Shown here piece after piece: positions 62,493-64,000 of a stretch of DNA of 64,000 nucleotides; the stretch's first letter is position 1, and the number at the start of each line of letters is the position of its first letter. The stretch lies in assembly GCA_949152475.1 (NCBI GenBank), contig OX424569.1, forward strand, positions 25,837,950-25,901,949, written 5' to 3'. The DNA comes from Terebella lapidaria. Lineage: Eukaryota; Annelida; Polychaeta; Terebellida; Terebellidae. Under the pieces are notes generated by a model, which did not search any database, was not told where the DNA came from, and worked only from the letters and a program-made list of their open reading frames with translations. A program made the position numbers and the translations under genes.

Positions 62493-63986
62493 TCAGCGGG
62501 TACCGTGGGGCCGATCTCTCTTGGTCCGCTGCTGGCGACTCTCCGCTTTCAGTACAGCCGTGAGTGCGTCGCTGTACGAAGTAAATGTCATTACACAAAG
62601 TCTATCCGCAATATGGTCAGGCTGACCATTGACAAATTGCGAAATAACAGTTCGTTGGAGAAACTCAGGCGTGACGTCATCAAACACCTGTTCTGCTATG
62701 GCTTGTAACCGTTCAAGGAAATGTTCGGCATCCTCTTCCCGTTCACGCTTCAAGAACGGAAAGTCGTCACGTTTCGACTGTCGGCGGGCGGCGGGTTCCC
62801 ATCCTTCCAGGAGACGACGCCTGAATTCATCCCAAGGCGTGTTGAATGGAATGTTCAGAGCGATTGCTTCCGCTCGTCCGCGTAACGTACTACGGAATGT
62901 CGTAGTTTTGTTCAGGTCCGTGTACGTGAATGCAGCCGTAAACTGTTCGAAGCTGCGGAGGTACTGGTTAAGATTACCCTCCTTAAACGTGGCTCGCCAC
63001 TGTGCTGGTTTGGCAGTGCTCAGCGCTAGCGTCGGGATGATGGGCGCTTGTGATGCCGCTGTCGTAGCGCTGGCAGTCGTCGTTGAAAGGGCGGGAGTTG
63101 GCGGCGCGACCTCCATGGTCGGTGCGGCAGTGGTCGTGGTGACCGGTACGACGTATGGTGTGGCGTCGGGTGCGGGCAGATAGCCAGCGTGATTTGGCAA
63201 TGGCGCGGTTTGGGAGACCGGTCTGTATGGCGGCGACATTTCCGGCATTCCGTATGACGGAATTGGGTGTGACATTTGTGGGAACTGATATCCCGAACCA
63301 GGAGCGTACACATTTGGAACTGCTACTCCAGGGTTTTGTGGCACAATTCCCAGATTGGGCACTATTCCGTGATTGTAAGCGGCGACACCGTACGCTGGTA
63401 CTCCATGGTTTGGTACAGCTACTCCCCCATGATTGGGTACTGCTATTCCCCCATGATTGTGCATGGGTACCGCATTTCCATGGTTGGGCATGTAGCCGTG
63501 TGAGGCGGAATGTTCCGCTGGTAGCGACGGTTCGCCGTTCGATGGTCCGATGTTGACTACCGGTGGTGGTAGATGCGCAGGGTGCGTGTTCTCGCTGGTG
63601 TCGGAGATCGGTACTCCGATGTTGCGCGGTCGGCGATCGATGGTGTCGCTGGCGTATCGGACCTCCGATCTCGGCGCGGGTGCGTGGAATCGTGTCGGCG
63701 GGTCGTTCGTCTGGGCGGCGTTGAACCGGGGGTCGGTCGCGGGGGTACTCTCGGTGGCGGCTCTTCTCCGGTTCGGCAGTTGGACATCCGGCAGCTCTCC
63801 CGTGACGACTGGGTCGGCCGGTACTCTGGAGTACACCGGCGGGGTTCGGTCTGGTCGCGTCATTGTATGGATCGTTACCGATGGGCGCGACATTACATTG
63901 TCGTGTCGCAGATACAGTTCAGCACGCGCATCCGATTCATACGACCATTGTTGGACATGCGACCGACTCGGCGGGTGCGTTAACAT
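62493..63986 (-). CDS. Gag N-terminal and capsid part, gypsy element 2
   Basis: A 497-codon frame. The N-terminal 280 residues are low complexity with Pro, Asn, His and Gly, including a repeated NHGGIAVPNHGGVAVPNHG block (about 63500-63390). The capsid-like domain (about residues 320-480) has WRATFKEGNLNQYLRSFEQFTAAF, LRGRAEAIALNIPF, WDEFRRRLLEGWEP and FLKREREEDAEHFLERLQAIAEQVF, typical of Ty3/gypsy gag. The zinc knuckle follows in frame after a TGA. The given Met is 15 bases from the window edge, so the true start may lie beyond. Confidence 0.75.
   Translation of the reverse strand: MLTHPPSRSHVQQWSYESDARAELYLRHDNVMSRPSVTIHTMTRPDRTPPVYSRVPADPVVTGELPDVQLPNRRRAATESTPATDPRFNAAQTNDPPTRFHAPAPRSEVRYASDTIDRRPRNIGVPISDTSENTHPAHLPPPVVNIGPSNGEPSLPAEHSASHGYMPNHGNAVPMHNHGGIAVPNHGGVAVPNHGVPAYGVAAYNHGIVPNLGIVPQNPGVAVPNVYAPGSGYQFPQMSHPIPSYGMPEMSPPYRPVSQTAPLPNHAGYLPAPDATPYVVPVTTTTAAPTMEVAPPTPALSTTTASATTAASQAPIIPTLALSTAKPAQWRATFKEGNLNQYLRSFEQFTAAFTYTDLNKTTTFRSTLRGRAEAIALNIPFNTPWDEFRRRLLEGWEPAARRQSKRDDFPFLKREREEDAEHFLERLQAIAEQVFDDVTPEFLQRTVISQFVNGQPDHIADRLCVMTFTSYSDALTAVLKAESRQQRTKRDRPHGTR
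63385..63500 (-). repeat. Short tandem repeat in gag (PNHGG units)
   Basis: Units of about 21-24 bases (CCCCCATGATTGGGTACTGC on the + strand and variants) encode repeated NHG-I/V-AVP residues. Confidence 0.7.
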
Positions 63987-64000
63987 TGAATTGTCATAGT

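Larger units (their letters stand above)
53238..63986 (-). mobile_element. Ty3/gypsy-type retrotransposon 2, damaged, with internal duplication
   Basis: Sense order on the - strand: gag (63986-61959, one TGA), linker, reverse transcriptase and RNase H with one TAG, integrase, a noncoding stretch, a repeated 3' segment, and a coiled-coil ORF. The 5' LTR lies beyond the right edge and the 3' LTR could not be delimited. Bases 55385-57634 repeat 58038-60286, and 53238-53640 repeat 57635-58037. No protease motif is visible. CGGAC is highly enriched on the sense strand. The left limit given is the end of the repeated block and may not be the true end. Confidence 0.8.

Overview
This is a window of animal nuclear DNA: split genes with GT-AG introns, AT-rich intergenic sequence, and several classes of retrotransposons and DNA transposons. 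It fits a marine invertebrate, possibly a lophotrochozoan such as a mollusc or annelid. DIRS-like tyrosine-recombinase retroelements, Ty3/gypsy elements and AGGTCA-rich satellites point that way, but the phylum is inference and not proven here.

Layout. 1-2510: 3' part of a DIRS-like element (A, + strand). 2511-9660: a second, more complete DIRS-like element (B, - strand, 3470-9473, with 43-bp perfect inverted terminal repeats) that appears nested in a dispersed repeat. 9661-13650: gene-poor DNA, then a split gene on the - strand for an MS4A/CD20-like four-helix membrane protein (12646-13649). 13900-31100: LINE fragments, foldback and TIR elements, satellites and tandem repeats. 31208-51127: a seven-exon DEG/ENaC (ASIC-like) sodium-channel gene on the - strand, assembled from splice sites. 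All seven exons join in frame to a 480-residue protein. Its fifth intron holds a complete, apparently young 12.5-kb Ty3/gypsy element (34941-47406) in the same orientation. 52490-63986: a second, damaged Ty3/gypsy element on the - strand, with a partial tandem duplication; it runs off the right edge.

The most unusual content is in the first gypsy element. It has near-identical 1.4-kb LTRs, gag, and pol with a 14-residue tandem repeat between RNase H and integrase. About 4 kb of extra coding sequence follows between pol and the 3' LTR. That stretch encodes C2H2 zinc-finger ORFs and a 548-residue Arg/Ser-rich ORF, with a stop codon placed inside the second finger of one of them. Both gypsy elements carry strong, strand-biased enrichment of a short oligomer (CGGA or CGGAC on the sense strand) in coding and noncoding parts alike. 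DIRS element B shows the same with GATCG. The host channel gene keeps the family fold, but the N-terminal HG gating motif reads GG and the GxS selectivity filter reads GST.

No tRNA, rRNA or CRISPR array was seen. Counts of motifs and mismatches were made by eye.
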